From: Wenzhouxiangella sp.
GTDB lineage: Bacteria; Pseudomonadota; Gammaproteobacteria; Xanthomonadales; Wenzhouxiangellaceae
DNA: 5,935 bases
Direction: 5' to 3'
Assembly: GCA_007123575.1 (NCBI GenBank)
Contig: SKKV01000110.1
Coordinates: forward strand, 1 to 5,935
Shown here: piece by piece, positions 1-5,794 of the stretch
Layout of the letters: each line of letters starts with the position of its first letter
Numbering within the stretch: the stretch's first letter is position 1
Made by a program: the position numbers and the translations under genes
Notes under the pieces: generated by a model
The model's input: the letters and a program-made list of their open reading frames with translations, nothing else
Told to the model about the DNA's origin: nothing
The model's database searches: none

Positions 1-1
1 C

Positions 2-817
2 GCCAGCGTCGACCTGCCCTGGACCCGAGGCACTGTGCAGCAGGGGGCCGCCTATGATCATCAGGACCTGGGTCGGCTGCAGCGGCTGGCTGAAAACCAT
101 ATTCGGCGGGTGGATGAAGCCGTACAGCAGACCAATGCCAACCTGCGCGGTATGTTCCAGATTCAGAATCAGGAACTGGAGTACTTCCGCAACCTGGACC
201 CAGCCAACCCTACTCATCGCAGCAATGCTTTTCTGGTTGAAGGCGCCGAAGAACGAATCTATGGCCTGCTTGATCTTCACGCTGCCCGAGCCAATTCCTG
301 GGCCGCCTGGCAGCGCGCTTTCACCCCGCAGATCACCCAGGCCACCGCCGAGCGAATCGCCGAAATTCAGGGCCTGCGCGAACGCTATGCCGAGCAACGC
401 CTGGAAATTATTGGTCAGTCACGCTTACCTGAGCCGGCCAGCACGGATGCCGAGCGCCTGGCCATAGCCCAGCAGATCCTGGCTCAGCCAAGCTACGGTT
501 TCGGCCGCCACGGCCGGGTTGTCTTGACCACTGCCGATATCACCGACCACGAGCGCGAGGTCTCGCGGGCCGAGATCCGCGAGCTGGATGTGAGCTTGTC
601 CGGCGATATCACCTTGCGCGGCACCGAAACCACCTGGAACTACCGCTGGCAGGAATTCCGCTTCGCCACCCCGATCCAGGATGCCGATAGCGGCGATTGG
701 TATATCTGGTGGATCACTGCCCGCAACTACAGCTCCGGCTGGGAAAGAACGCCCATCGGCCGCTGGGTGTCCGGGGCAGCGGTCAAGGGCGACCGGATTC
801 TGGAATCCAGCTTCTAA
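2..817 (+). CDS. 3' part of a gene for an unrecognised helical protein with a Trp-rich C-terminus
   Basis: I do not recognise this protein. The frame is open from the first complete codon (GCC at 2) to TAA at 815-817, so the gene probably begins upstream of the window. A GTG at 35 could serve as a start (260 residues), with GAGG at 27-30 only four bases before it, but sensible sequence (ASVDLPWTRGT) continues upstream, so I prefer a truncated gene. Counting from that GTG, residues 10-130 are rich in Leu, Ala, Glu, Gln and Arg with heptad-like spacing, suggesting long helices or a coiled coil. From about residue 153 the character changes to beta-type sequence (GRVVLTTADI, LSGDITLRGT). The last 60 residues carry seven tryptophans (201, 205, 222, 225, 226, 236, 244), including DWYIWW. 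There is no transmembrane segment or cysteine in the visible part. The next gene lies 117 bases downstream on the same strand. Coding is well supported; the function is unknown. Confidence 0.8.
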   Translation, partial: ASVDLPWTRGTVQQGAAYDHQDLGRLQRLAENHIRRVDEAVQQTNANLRGMFQIQNQELEYFRNLDPANPTHRSNAFLVEGAEERIYGLLDLHAARANSWAAWQRAFTPQITQATAERIAEIQGLRERYAEQRLEIIGQSRLPEPASTDAERLAIAQQILAQPSYGFGRHGRVVLTTADITDHEREVSRAEIRELDVSLSGDITLRGTETTWNYRWQEFRFATPIQDADSGDWYIWWITARNYSSGWERTPIGRWVSGAAVKGDRILESSF

Positions 818-853
818 CGGGGCCGGCGAAATTTGCCCTGATCCCGCCTTTTT
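818..853 (+). terminator. possible weak Rho-independent terminator after the first gene
   Basis: Directly after the TAA, CGGG (818-821) can pair with CCCG (843-846). An inner GGC (825-827) can pair with GCC (835-837) across an unequal internal loop. Two bases after the outer stem comes a run of five T (849-853), and a second T5 run lies at 861-865. The position and T-tract suit an intrinsic terminator, but the stem is interrupted and GGGC (820-823) could instead pair with GCCC (835-838). This is inference only. Confidence 0.3.
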
Positions 854-901
854 CACGGTCTTTTTAAGCTAATTTCAAGTTAGCCGGTGGCCTGACGAGC
901 A

Positions 902-916
902 TCCTGCAAGACAGGA
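902..916 (+). promoter_or_regulatory. small inverted repeat in the leader of the large exported-protein gene
   Basis: TCCTG (902-906) and CAGGA (912-916) form a perfect five-base inverted repeat with a CAAGA loop. The downstream arm overlaps an AGGAG (913-917) that looks like a ribosome binding site, but that AGGAG ends 17 bases before the ATG at 935, which is too far for a normal Shine-Dalgarno. The better-placed GGAAG (924-928), six bases before the ATG, lies outside the hairpin. A role in translation control is therefore doubtful. I saw no convincing -35/-10 promoter pair in 818-934. Confidence 0.2.
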
Positions 917-923
917 GACGATC

Positions 924-928
924 GGAAG
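924..928 (+). promoter_or_regulatory. ribosome binding site (GGAAG) deciding the ATG at 935
   Basis: GGAAG lies six bases upstream of the ATG at 935. That ATG also opens a textbook signal peptide, so spacing and protein sequence agree on this start. Confidence 0.5.
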
Positions 929-934
929 TTTTCC

Positions 935-1000
935 ATGACTTTACGCAGCAAACTCGCCCTGGCCGTGCTGGCCCTGATCACCACCGGCCTGGCCCGGGCC
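935..1000 (+). other. Sec signal peptide of the large exported protein
   Basis: Residues 1-22 show a positively charged start (Arg4, Lys6), a core of Leu, Ala, Val and Ile (LALAVLALITTGLA), and an A-R-A motif ahead of Gln23, as signal peptidase I prefers. No lipobox cysteine is present, so this should not be a lipoprotein. Confidence 0.85.
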
Positions 1001-4000
1001 CAGCTGCCGGTCGATGCCTACGACCCGAATGTCAACGGCACGGTCAATACCATCAGCCAAGGCTTCACCGGTGAGCTGCTGATTGGCGGTGGCTTTTCCC
1101 AGGTGGGTGGGCAGTCGCGTCCGCGCTTGGCCGTGCTGCGTGCCGATGGCCGCCCGGAGCCCCAGTTTCAACCCAGCCTGGGCAGCGGCACGGTGTTTGA
1201 CAGCCTGCGCGATACCTTTGGCGATTTTGTCGTCGTCGGCAGTTTTACCAGCGGGGGCAATCGGATTGCCCGCATTGATCCGGAAACCGGGGCAGCGGTG
1301 GGCAGCATGAGCGCGGTCAACCCGAATGGGACCATTCGCGCCGTGGCCGAAGCGGCTGAGGTAGAACCAATCACGTTGGAGCGCAAGCTGTACCTGGGCG
1401 GCGCTTTCAGCACCATTGGCGGCCAGCCGCGAACGCGGGTGGCGCGGGTTAACTACAACGGCACGCTCGATACCAGCTTTGTGCCGCCGGCCTACGCCGG
1501 CACGGCGTATGCGCTGGCCGTGCAGGGCGACGGCAAGCTGCTGGTCGGCGGTGATCTTCGCCCAACAAACTCTCCTGTGGGACGCCGCATCTACCGCCTC
1601 AACAGCGATGGCTCGCAAGACCCGGGTTTTACCGCACCAGCCGTGCTGGAAACCGGCAACTACACAGTTCGCGCCATCGCGCTCGATCTGGGGGGGCGCA
1701 TTGTGATTGCCGGCGCGAACGGCAGCGCGGGTTTTGTCATGCGCTTGAACCCGAACGGCAGCCTGGACTCGAGCTTCACCGCCCCCAACCTGAACGGCCC
1801 GGTGCTGAGCCTGGCGCTGCAGCCCGACGGACGCCTGGTGATTGGCGGCGACTTCACCAACGCCAGCCTGCGCGCACGCTTGGCAAGGCTTAACCATGAT
1901 GGCAGCGTGGACAGCAGTTTCGTGCCGCTGATGATCCCGAATGGCGCGGTCAACGCGCTGGCCGTTCGGCCCGGCGGTGAGGTGGTATTCGCCGGTGCTT
2001 TTACCAACATCAACGGCACCATTCCGCGCAACCGCATCGCGGCAGTCAGTCGCTACGGTCGGCTGGATCAAGGCCTGACGGTCAACATTGAAGGTGTTGG
2101 TACGGCCTGGTTGAAATCGGCAGTCCCACGGCCAGGTGGTTTGCTGCTGGCTGGTGATTTCACGGATGTCAATGGGGTCTTTTGGTCATCTCTTGCCGCT
2201 GTGGTTGAACAAGGCACGCTGGTCACCAGTTTCAACCCCATCATCAATGGTGTTGTCAGTGCAGTCACCGTGCAGCCTGACGGCAGGATTCTGATTGCCG
2301 GCAACTTTACTCAGGTTAATTCGCAACCACGTTCCGGCGTTGCTCGGCTTCACGCCGATGGCAGTCTGGACAATAGTTTTGTCAACCCTGATGTGGTTGG
2401 GTGGAACGGAGACAGACCGCGTGTCAGATACCTTCGGCTACTGCAGAACGGGCGGATTCTGATCGGCGGAGAATTTGCTGTAGTCAAAGGCCAACCGCGC
2501 CTGGGCCTGGCGCGACTGAACGCTAATGGCAGCCTGGATAACAGCTTTGTCCCCGATCCGGCGATCGCCTTGGCTGAGGAAGAAGGCTTTGGAGATCGCT
2601 TTCAGGGCGTTGTTTTGCACCCTGATGGCGATTATCTGATTTTTCGTAGCCTGTATCGCCAAGCTGCGACTCCCGAGCTTAACCTGGTCAGGGTTCGGTC
2701 CGATGGGAGCCTGCATCCGGGTTTCAACACCGACTTCTCGACAAATCGCGCCGCCCCTGAGGTCTACAACGCGGTCGTGTTCGGCGACCGAATACTTGTT
2801 CCGGCCCAAGGTAAAACGACCACGGGCTTTTTGGGCTTGCCGGCAAACGCCTGGCCCTCTGGACCATGGCGCGACTGTGAACGCGCGGCCTGGTTAAGCT
2901 TGAGCGGTGCTTTTGACGGTTGTGCAGGCTGGGAGCGAGAAAATGGCCGTTTCTGGGCTGGTGCCAGCCGCATGGCCGGTGGCCCCGCATTGCTTGGCAC
3001 CAGGCTTCCAAATCCCAATACTCCGGAGACCTGGACCGGGACCTTGGTGCTGGGTTTGTATTCCGATCCTGATGATGCGCAAAGCCTCAGAACCTTGGGG
3101 CAGTTCACCTACGACACATTTGGGAACTTACATGATTTGACAAGCCTGGGCTTAAGCGTTTTGCCGGATGGTCGGGTCTTGACCTACAGCAGTGTTTTCA
3201 TCTCGGACAACGGACAACCCTCAACCAGCGCAGTGTCAGCAGTTCGTATTCGGCATGATCTGTTCGTTGACCCCGAGCCCGTGTGGGAGGCCGGCAACAA
3301 CCGGGTGACTTGGCAATACGGTGGTGGCCCTGTTCGGTACCGCACTGGTGCTCCTCTGTCTTACCCGCCGCGTGTCCTGGTCTCAAGCAGCTGTTGCGAT
3401 CCCGCAAGCTTCCAGCCGCCCGTTGGCGGTGGGCGTATGACTTGGATTGGCCAGCGTTGGGTGCTGGATGATTTCGAGGGTCTGCCTGGCGTGTTTTACA
3501 TCGTCATTGATGCCCAGGCAGAAGACGGCCGTGGCAACAGCTGGCCGTTGCGCTCGCCGATTCATCGCTTGGAAAGCACGCTGCCACTGCCGCCAGCGCA
3601 AGCCGATCTGGAGATGAAACTGGTTGCCAACGTCGACCAGGCGGTACCCGGACAAAGCGTGACGTTTTCAGTACAAGTCAGTAACCTCGGACCGGATTCT
3701 GCAGTCGAAGCCGAAGCCTTCGTCAACCTGCCAGACGGCTTTCAACTGCTCGGCTTCGATGTCGACAGGGGAGACTTTGATCCAAGCCAGGGCTACTGGA
3801 AAATCCTCGACCTGGACTCGCATGGTGCTGCTGCTTCAGCTGAGCTGACGCTTCAGGTCCAGGTCTTGGGCGACGGTGGCTACACGCTGAGCGCGGCTGC
3901 GGCATCCAGTACCTTTGATCCCGATCAGAACAACAACGAGCGCGCCCTCGAACTGGATGTATTGCTGGCGCGTTCGGACCTGGCGCTAAGTATCACCCTG

Positions 4001-5044
4001 CAAGAAAGCCAGGTCTTGCCCGGCCAGGTAGCTGACTTTGATGTTCGGGTCAGCAATAACGGGCCGGATCCGGCCGGTGGTGTGGTTGTAAGCCTTGCCA
4101 TTCCTGTCGGCTACACCTGGGTGGGCGATAACAGCGGCGGGAACTTCGATCCGAGCAACGGGCGTTGGCAAGTCGGCAACCTGGGTGTTGGCGCGGATCG
4201 TGGCATGAGGCTGTCCCTAGAGGTGAATCCCGCCGGAGACTACCTCCTGTTCGGTCAGGCGGGCAGCAACAGCATTGACCCGGACCCGAGCAATAACACT
4301 GCGATAGCCAGGATCTCGGCGTTTGCCGATTTGGCAGTGAGCTTGCGGGTTGAACCTCCGCTGGTTGTGCCGGGTGATCCGGTGAAAATCAGCGTGGACT
4401 TTGTGAACCTGGGGCCAAGCGTCGGGGAAGATGTGCAGGTTCAGATTGCCTTGCCCGCGGCGTTTGCCTTGAACAGTCATTACAGTTCTTACGGGATCTA
4501 TGACCCGAGTACCGGGGTTTGGCAGCTCGGTGCCGTGCAGCCCAGCACTCGCCACTTAAGCATCATCGGGGTCCCAGCATTGGGAACGCCGCCGATCGTT
4601 TCAGCCGTGGTCAGTGGCTCCACCTTTGACACTGATCCGGGAAACAACGAGGCCAACATCTTGATTGAGTTTGACCTGGAGCCTGAACTACAAATCTCGC
4701 CCAGTTCCTTGAACTTTGGCCAACAGCCGGTTGGTGAGGCCAGTAGCGCCCGGACGCTAAGCTTAAATAATACGGGCCTGGCCAGCTTGAGCCTAACCAG
4801 CATCACCCTGGGCGGCTCCCATGCCAACAACTTCAACCTGACAAACGGCTGCGGTTCCAGTCTGGCACCGGGCGCAAGCTGCAATCTGCAAGTGGTGTTC
4901 ACACCCAGCACGACGGGCACACGAAATGCGACCATTCAGCTTGTCTCCAACGGGCCAAGCTCGCCGGATTCAATCAGTTTGACCGGCACGGGAATATCAG
5001 ACCAGCCAGGGGAGGATGAGATTTTTCGGGATCGGTTTCAATGA
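935..5044 (+). CDS. exported delta-60 repeat / DUF11 / choice-of-anchor D multidomain protein
   Basis: This is a 1369-residue secreted or surface protein. Residues 1-22 form a signal peptide: basic MTLRSK, a hydrophobic core, then ARA before Gln23. Residues 46-600 hold about eleven delta-60-type repeats spaced 45-59 residues apart, each with a strand like GRLVIGGDFT, then ARLN.DGSLD.SF. Weak copies follow at about 618 and 746. Such repeats probably build beta-propeller blades (inference). Residues 600-890 diverge and contain Cys648, Cys663, Cys820 and Cys821. Three DUF11-like beta-sandwich modules start near 890, 1014 and 1131, each with an (F/Y)DPS.G.W motif and a closing D.D..NN. Residues 1251-1353 match a choice-of-anchor D (ASPM-SPD2-Hydin-like) domain: SLNFGQQPVG, a Cys1306/Cys1316 pair and VVFTPSTTGT. 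The chain ends in DEIFRDRFQ with no membrane helix. I see no catalytic motif. An adhesive, structural or binding role outside the cytoplasm is likely, but the ligand is unknown. The DUF3592 gene follows after 45 bases. Confidence 0.93.
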   Translation: MTLRSKLALAVLALITTGLARAQLPVDAYDPNVNGTVNTISQGFTGELLIGGGFSQVGGQSRPRLAVLRADGRPEPQFQPSLGSGTVFDSLRDTFGDFVVVGSFTSGGNRIARIDPETGAAVGSMSAVNPNGTIRAVAEAAEVEPITLERKLYLGGAFSTIGGQPRTRVARVNYNGTLDTSFVPPAYAGTAYALAVQGDGKLLVGGDLRPTNSPVGRRIYRLNSDGSQDPGFTAPAVLETGNYTVRAIALDLGGRIVIAGANGSAGFVMRLNPNGSLDSSFTAPNLNGPVLSLALQPDGRLVIGGDFTNASLRARLARLNHDGSVDSSFVPLMIPNGAVNALAVRPGGEVVFAGAFTNINGTIPRNRIAAVSRYGRLDQGLTVNIEGVGTAWLKSAVPRPGGLLLAGDFTDVNGVFWSSLAAVVEQGTLVTSFNPIINGVVSAVTVQPDGRILIAGNFTQVNSQPRSGVARLHADGSLDNSFVNPDVVGWNGDRPRVRYLRLLQNGRILIGGEFAVVKGQPRLGLARLNANGSLDNSFVPDPAIALAEEEGFGDRFQGVVLHPDGDYLIFRSLYRQAATPELNLVRVRSDGSLHPGFNTDFSTNRAAPEVYNAVVFGDRILVPAQGKTTTGFLGLPANAWPSGPWRDCERAAWLSLSGAFDGCAGWERENGRFWAGASRMAGGPALLGTRLPNPNTPETWTGTLVLGLYSDPDDAQSLRTLGQFTYDTFGNLHDLTSLGLSVLPDGRVLTYSSVFISDNGQPSTSAVSAVRIRHDLFVDPEPVWEAGNNRVTWQYGGGPVRYRTGAPLSYPPRVLVSSSCCDPASFQPPVGGGRMTWIGQRWVLDDFEGLPGVFYIVIDAQAEDGRGNSWPLRSPIHRLESTLPLPPAQADLEMKLVANVDQAVPGQSVTFSVQVSNLGPDSAVEAEAFVNLPDGFQLLGFDVDRGDFDPSQGYWKILDLDSHGAAASAELTLQVQVLGDGGYTLSAAAASSTFDPDQNNNERALELDVLLARSDLALSITLQESQVLPGQVADFDVRVSNNGPDPAGGVVVSLAIPVGYTWVGDNSGGNFDPSNGRWQVGNLGVGADRGMRLSLEVNPAGDYLLFGQAGSNSIDPDPSNNTAIARISAFADLAVSLRVEPPLVVPGDPVKISVDFVNLGPSVGEDVQVQIALPAAFALNSHYSSYGIYDPSTGVWQLGAVQPSTRHLSIIGVPALGTPPIVSAVVSGSTFDTDPGNNEANILIEFDLEPELQISPSSLNFGQQPVGEASSARTLSLNNTGLASLSLTSITLGGSHANNFNLTNGCGSSLAPGASCNLQVVFTPSTTGTRNATIQLVSNGPSSPDSISLTGTGISDQPGEDEIFRDRFQ
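1070..2734 (+). repeat. array of about eleven delta-60-type protein repeats
   Basis: The repeated unit has two conserved blocks. One is a hydrophobic strand with a GG or AG turn (GELLIGGGF, KLYLGGAFS, GRLVIGGDF, GRILIAGNF, GRILIGGEF). The other is ARLN-(N/D)G-(S/T)-(L/V)-D-x-SF. The first block begins near residues 46, 96, 150, 200, 254, 299, 348, 401, 450, 506 and 565. The best second blocks are encoded at 1457-1480, 1754-1777, 1898-1921, 2357-2380 and 2525-2548. At the DNA level the copies are clearly diverged, so this looks like an old protein duplication and not a recently expanding tandem repeat. Confidence 0.85.
3602..4672 (+). repeat. three tandem DUF11-like immunoglobulin-type modules
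   Basis: Three modules of about 115-124 residues begin with ADLEM, SDLAL and ADLAV. Each continues with a VxPG(Q/D)xV-type turn, then N.GP (SNLGPD, SNNGPD, VNLGPS), then LP or IP. Each next has (F/Y)DPS.G.W (FDPSQGYW near 948, FDPSNGRW at 1071, YDPSTGVW at 1189) and closes with FDPDQNN, IDPDPSNN or FDTDPGNN. This is the usual pattern of DUF11 repeats in secreted and surface proteins, where they are thought to act as stalk or spacer units. The Asp/Asn-rich closing loops could bind calcium, which is inference. Confidence 0.85.
4685..4993 (+). other. choice-of-anchor D (ASPM-SPD2-Hydin-like) domain
   Basis: Residues 1251-1353 start with ISPSSLNFG and PVGEASS. They continue with a short NTG segment, a C-G-S-S-L-A-P-G-A-S-C stretch (Cys1306, Cys1316) and VVFTPSTTGT, and end with SLTGTG. 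This order is typical of the choice-of-anchor D family, a beta-sandwich often found just before a C-terminal sorting or anchoring element in bacterial exported proteins. Here it directly precedes the DEIFRDRFQ tail. Confidence 0.85.
5015..5041 (+). other. C-terminal DEIFRDRFQ motif, candidate sorting tail
   Basis: The last nine residues (1361-1369) follow a short flexible linker (ISDQPGE) after the final beta domain. They resemble the 'D.IFxDGFE' endings I recall on many signal-peptide-bearing proteins of Xanthomonadales/Lysobacterales, with Arg in place of Gly and Gln in place of Glu. Unlike PEP-CTERM, GlyGly-CTERM or LPXTG signals, no hydrophobic helix or basic tail follows. Any export or anchoring role is inference. 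Confidence 0.45.
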
Positions 5045-5077
5045 TTGCCGGGTAGTTAGACTGGTGAATAACGGTTG

Positions 5078-5082
5078 AAGGA
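5078..5082 (+). promoter_or_regulatory. ribosome binding site (AAGGA) favouring the ATG at 5090
   Basis: AAGGA lies seven bases before the ATG at 5090. The in-frame TTG at 5075 overlaps the region of this site and has no site of its own, so the ATG is the better start. The 45-base gap after the preceding gene shows no hairpin with a T-run, which allows co-transcription. Confidence 0.55.
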
Positions 5083-5089
5083 ATCGGTG

Positions 5090-5785
5090 ATGAACCAACG
5101 CGCTATTTCTTCCCGCTCGGTCTGGCTAAGCGATTACGGCTTGGTCATCATCTTCCTGCTGGTCATTGGCCCGTCGATCGCACTGATCGGCCTGGCGAGA
5201 TGGAGCACGGGCAACGAGCTGACGCGCGATGGGGTCTTGACCACAGGAGAGGTGATCAGCAGTTTCGTTCATAACACTGCGCACAGCAACCGCGTCTTCA
5301 ATATCAACTACGCCTTCACCGACGCCGAGGGCGCCGAGCAACTCGGCGAGACGCGGGTAAGCCGATCAGCCTATCACTTGCTCGAGCCCGGCACTCTGGT
5401 GGAAGTCCGCTATCTGCCGCGCGACCCGCGGATCAGCGAACTGCGCGGTGCCGCTCGGGCCGGGGCGGGATGGCAATCGCTGCTGACCGGAGTGACCTTG
5501 ACCATTGCGGGCCTGGGGTTGCTGATCTGGCGCTGGCCGTTGCTGGCCAGGAAGCTGCGTGCGATCAAGCACCCGGCCGAGCCGGCGCGCGTTATAGACC
5601 AGGAGCTTTTTACGCGCTGGTATGACACCCATCCTTCGGTGGTGGTGATTTGGCGTGACGCTGCCGGGCAGGAGGGCCGGACCATGGCTGTCAGCGAGGC
5701 CAAGGCCCCAGAGATCGGCACCGAGATCCGGCTGCGCCGCGACCCGCGCAGCGGACACGCCTGGTGGGAGGGCGAGCTGGCGTAA
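5090..5785 (+). CDS. DUF3592-type membrane protein with two transmembrane helices
   Basis: This is a 231-residue predicted inner-membrane protein. Transmembrane helices lie at about residues 16-36 (YGLVIIFLLVIGPSIALIGL) and 129-148 (QSLLTGVTLTIAGLGLLIWR). Between them is a soluble domain of about 90 residues with the DUF3592 pattern: RDGVLTTGEV (46-55), an NYAF strand and DAEG turn, VSRSAY, then PGTLVEVRYLPRDPRIS (100-116). Basic residues near the N-terminus and after the second helix (ARKLRAIK) suggest that both ends are cytoplasmic and the central domain periplasmic. The tail (163-231) repeats the D-A-x-G and GT...RDPRS pattern of the central domain, suggesting an internal duplication. The molecular function of DUF3592 is not known to me. 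The gene lies 45 bases after the exported-protein gene and converges on the gene at 5795. The family call is good but rests on motif recall. Confidence 0.85.
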   Translation: MNQRAISSRSVWLSDYGLVIIFLLVIGPSIALIGLARWSTGNELTRDGVLTTGEVISSFVHNTAHSNRVFNINYAFTDAEGAEQLGETRVSRSAYHLLEPGTLVEVRYLPRDPRISELRGAARAGAGWQSLLTGVTLTIAGLGLLIWRWPLLARKLRAIKHPAEPARVIDQELFTRWYDTHPSVVVIWRDAAGQEGRTMAVSEAKAPEIGTEIRLRRDPRSGHAWWEGELA

Positions 5786-5793
5786 GCCGGCTC
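5774..5793 (+). terminator. hairpin with GTAA tetraloop over the stop codon, between convergent genes
   Basis: GAGCTGGC (5774-5781) pairs with GCCGGCTC (5786-5793) as eight base pairs including one G-U, around a GTAA loop of the stable GNRA class. The TAA stop of the DUF3592 gene sits inside the loop. On the opposite strand the G-U becomes an A-C mismatch and the loop becomes TTAC, so the structure favours the plus-strand transcript. No T-run follows on either strand, so it may act as a 3'-end stabiliser or a Rho-assisted terminator instead of a classic intrinsic one. Confidence 0.4.
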
Positions 5794-5794
5794 C

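Noticed and set aside
425..856. Minus-strand open frame of 143 codons opposite the first gene
   Set aside because: Low-complexity Ala/Gly/Pro-rich translation with no ribosome binding site or recognisable domain. The plus-strand frame is the better coding candidate.
868..884. AT-rich inverted repeat GCTAA/TTAGC considered as a terminator
   Set aside because: The stem is short and AT-rich and is not followed by a T-run. The T-run lies before it.
840..934. Possible sigma-70 promoter upstream of the exported-protein gene
   Set aside because: Elements such as CTGACG (892-897) and TAATTT (870-875) lack partners at proper spacing, so no promoter can be supported by eye.
941..2071. Long minus-strand open frame of 376 codons opposite the delta-60 array
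   Set aside because: It is antisense to a clearly coding region with a signal peptide and repeat domains. Its translation is rich in Arg, Ala, His and Gln without domain character, and GC-biased third positions plus the repeated codon pattern explain the lack of stops.
1070..2734. Regularly spaced repeats considered as a CRISPR or tandem DNA repeat array
   Set aside because: The repetition is at protein level, stays in one reading frame and is diverged in DNA, with no constant direct repeats and unique spacers.
4498..4935. Minus-strand open frame of 145 codons opposite the choice-of-anchor D region
   Set aside because: It overlaps a confidently assigned domain on the plus strand and shows no domain features of its own.
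5075..5089. TTG start five codons upstream in the DUF3592 gene
   Set aside because: The AAGGA at 5078-5082 would lie inside the coding sequence, and it is ideally placed for the ATG at 5090. The TTG lacks a ribosome binding site.
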